Origin: Pseudorasbora parva | Lineage: Eukaryota > Chordata > Actinopteri > Cypriniformes > Gobionidae | NCBI RefSeq assembly: GCF_024679245.1 | Contig: NC_090174.1 | Coordinates: 21,192,524 to 21,256,523, forward strand | Reading direction: 5' to 3' | DNA: 64,000 bases | In this document: in pieces, positions 62,239-64,000 of the stretch | Layout of the letters: the number at the start of each line of letters is the position of its first letter | How positions within the stretch are numbered: the stretch's first letter is position 1 | The notes under the pieces: model-generated | Databases searched by the model: none | What the model was told of the DNA's origin: nothing | The model's input: only the letters and a program-made list of their open reading frames with translations | Translations under genes and position numbers: made by a program

Positions 62239-63716
62239 GGGCCATTCAAACAGAATATGTTTTCACATGAAAAAACTTGAAACACAGGGTCGTGGGATGG
62301 AAAAAAAACACAAGGATAGAGATGTGTTTTTTAAAGCTTAACTTCTTTTAGAGTGCAGCATTCAAACGTGTCCATCAAGCGCATGTTTATATAGAAAAAC
62401 AATGGAAAAGCACAGTGTGATACAAAAACGGGGCCTCTAAGGAATTCAGTTTTGCTGGCTTTTATTTACTTGGTGCACCACTGAACTGTCATATATAAAT
62501 CAGAAAATGTTGAATATTTAATTGTGCTTGCTCATTATTACTGTTTAAATTGCATCATTAATAACGATTGATGTTAGTTTTAGCAGTAAGTGTAAGAAGC
62601 ACATATTTATTTTATTGTAATCTGCACTGAATTCAGATCAAACATCTGGCTGTTTTAAAAGTATAAGAAAGGAAAATGATAGTGCTATTCTGAATGCTTA
62701 AAGTTCTTTCACAGATTTGGATTCTGGTTCACAAGTCTAATCCTGTTTCAAACGGATTTATGAAAGTCAGCCATCCATCAACGGCTCTTAGGAGAAAATC
62801 GAGCACCTCAGCCTTTCTGAATGAATCTGAATTCATTCACTCCAAAGACAAGGCACTGTCTATACAAGGGTCTTTGAACTCAGGGCTAACATTATCAGGA
62901 CTTCAAAGCTGTCTTCCTCCACCTCAATACCTGCTATTCTTCTACAGTAGAGAGTCTCCACAGCATCAATCAGGACCTCGGGAATACGGAGACGGCACAG
63001 CAAAAACTTTGTAAAAGAGCCATACAGACTTCATAACAGTTTTTTCCTGGGTCGGTTTGAAAGTAATCTTTTGCCGATTTTACTCATCGACACAAAAGGG
63101 GCCCTCCCTCGACATGACTATGCTGAAATAACCTTTTGCAAAAAGCTAAAGCCATCCAGAGCCTCTGGAATACCTAAGCCATGTTTTTGGCCTCTGGGGG
63201 AGCAGCCGGAATATCTCAACAAATTCCCAATGCACTGTTCTCTGATCCAAACAGGGCCCCCCTCGGTGGGGTGAGTGTTTTTACTGTGTCTCTCCCAGGA
63301 TTAGGATGGCCAATAACTTCAACCAAAAAAAAAGAAAACACAGGGGACTGAGAACCAGGCACGACAAAACCATTAAGTGCACGGTGGGAACTGCACCGCT
63401 GCCCACAATGCTACCTTTCCTCTCATTGTCCCATGGCCATTCTGGCACATTTTTTGAGGTTTGTTTAGGTTTTACACAATATTACACAAACAACACAAAT
63501 ATCTTATACATATCCAGCATAGCAACAAACTATCTTGTCATCGTAAAAGAGTTCCTTAGAAGAGAATCGTTTTTTAGCCTGTGAAACACGCAGAAATGAC
63601 CATGAATTCAAATCCAATTATATGTAAAGGGTTGTACATTTGCATCTTTATTTCAGTCCATTTGTTAAGTTGGTCAAAAGTATTTTTATTTTTATTTTTT
63701 TTTAGCTGCTGTACCC
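62239..63716. other. notch1 intron 2, mostly non-repetitive
   Basis: About 1.2 kb (62,250-63,450) with no recognised repeat and balanced composition. It has open frames without family resemblance. It could hold regulatory sequence, but no site can be named firmly. Confidence 0.45.
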
Positions 63717-64000
63717 TAGCCTAACAAGCCAGACCCACATCAAGATGTTTGGTCTGGAAACTCACCATTGACAGGGCTCATTCGAGGGGCGGGATAAACG
63801 GTTGTCTTTCAAACTCCCTCTGCACGTGATAGGATAGAGCTACAACCAACCAGAGCAGCGTGAAGCAGAGCTAGTTGACAGATTAAACTTTCACCGTATC
63901 CGGTCGGCTAAACTCTGAACACATCTTCCCTTTTTAAGAATGACTTCAGCGCCGTTCTTTGTTCTTTTCCCAGAGAAAAGCTTAACTCCAAGTCTTCCAG
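63717..64000. mobile_element. TAGCC-type element, cut by window end
   Basis: Begins TAGCCTAACAAGCCAGACCC, the inverse of the right end of the 11,576-12,086 copy. It follows that copy inward through ttctccggaagact-like text to the window edge (AAGTCTTCCAG). The other end and the target duplication are outside. Confidence 0.85.

Noticed and set aside
62694..63584. Three plus-strand frames in notch1 intron 2
   Set aside because: No family resemblance and no splice context. The region is more likely noncoding.

Overview
This window is teleost nuclear DNA, most likely from a carp-like cyprinid. It is AT-rich, intron-dominated vertebrate sequence, packed with repeat types familiar from zebrafish and carp: Tc1/mariner, hAT, palindromic MITEs, L2 LINE, DIRS, and long GATA/GACA, CA and AT arrays. 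Both protein-coding genes lie on the minus strand in the same order as human CAMSAP1-NOTCH1. The species is inferred, not proven.

Layout from low to high coordinate: (1) 1-13,103 holds the 5' part of camsap1. It has two coding exons (7,719-7,981 and 12,939-13,103) with large introns; the rest of the gene runs off the left edge. Intron 2 carries a TTAA-flanked element with a dead Tc1 copy inside it. Intron 1 carries two small elements with TAGCC...GGCTA ends and 9-bp target duplications. (2) 13,104-24,290 is the camsap1 5' region and then intergenic DNA: a compound tetranucleotide array, a broken DIRS retroelement, an LTR-like insertion inside a MITE, a 5'-truncated L2-type LINE, a minisatellite and a second GATA/GACA array. 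(3) 24,295-61,534 is notch1, from a 3' UTR of about 1.3 kb up to the exon matching human exon 3. I placed 32 coding exons (human exons 3-34). Their phases join without a break (7,366 nt of coding sequence), so the gene looks intact. Only the signal-peptide exon and the exon for most of EGF1 lie beyond the right edge. (4) 61,535-64,000 is notch1 intron 2, ending in another, inverted TAGCC-type element cut by the window edge.

The notch1 product is a complete receptor apart from its extreme N terminus: EGF2-36 including ligand-binding EGF11-12, three LNR modules, a heterodimerisation domain with an RKRR furin site, a transmembrane segment, a RAM region with the W-F-P motif, ankyrin repeats, and a transactivation/PEST tail ending PEQFK. 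CAMSAP1 is a cytoskeletal microtubule minus-end protein. The two genes share synteny, not a pathway. Which teleost paralogue this is (1a or 1b) cannot be decided from memory.

I found no wholly new gene system. The most noteworthy items are the TAGCC elements with 9-bp duplications, a 63-bp palindromic mini-element nested in a hAT-like element, an 885-bp element with perfect 44-bp terminal repeats, and two changes at functionally important notch1 sites (gamma-secretase S3 and the FBXW7 degron).
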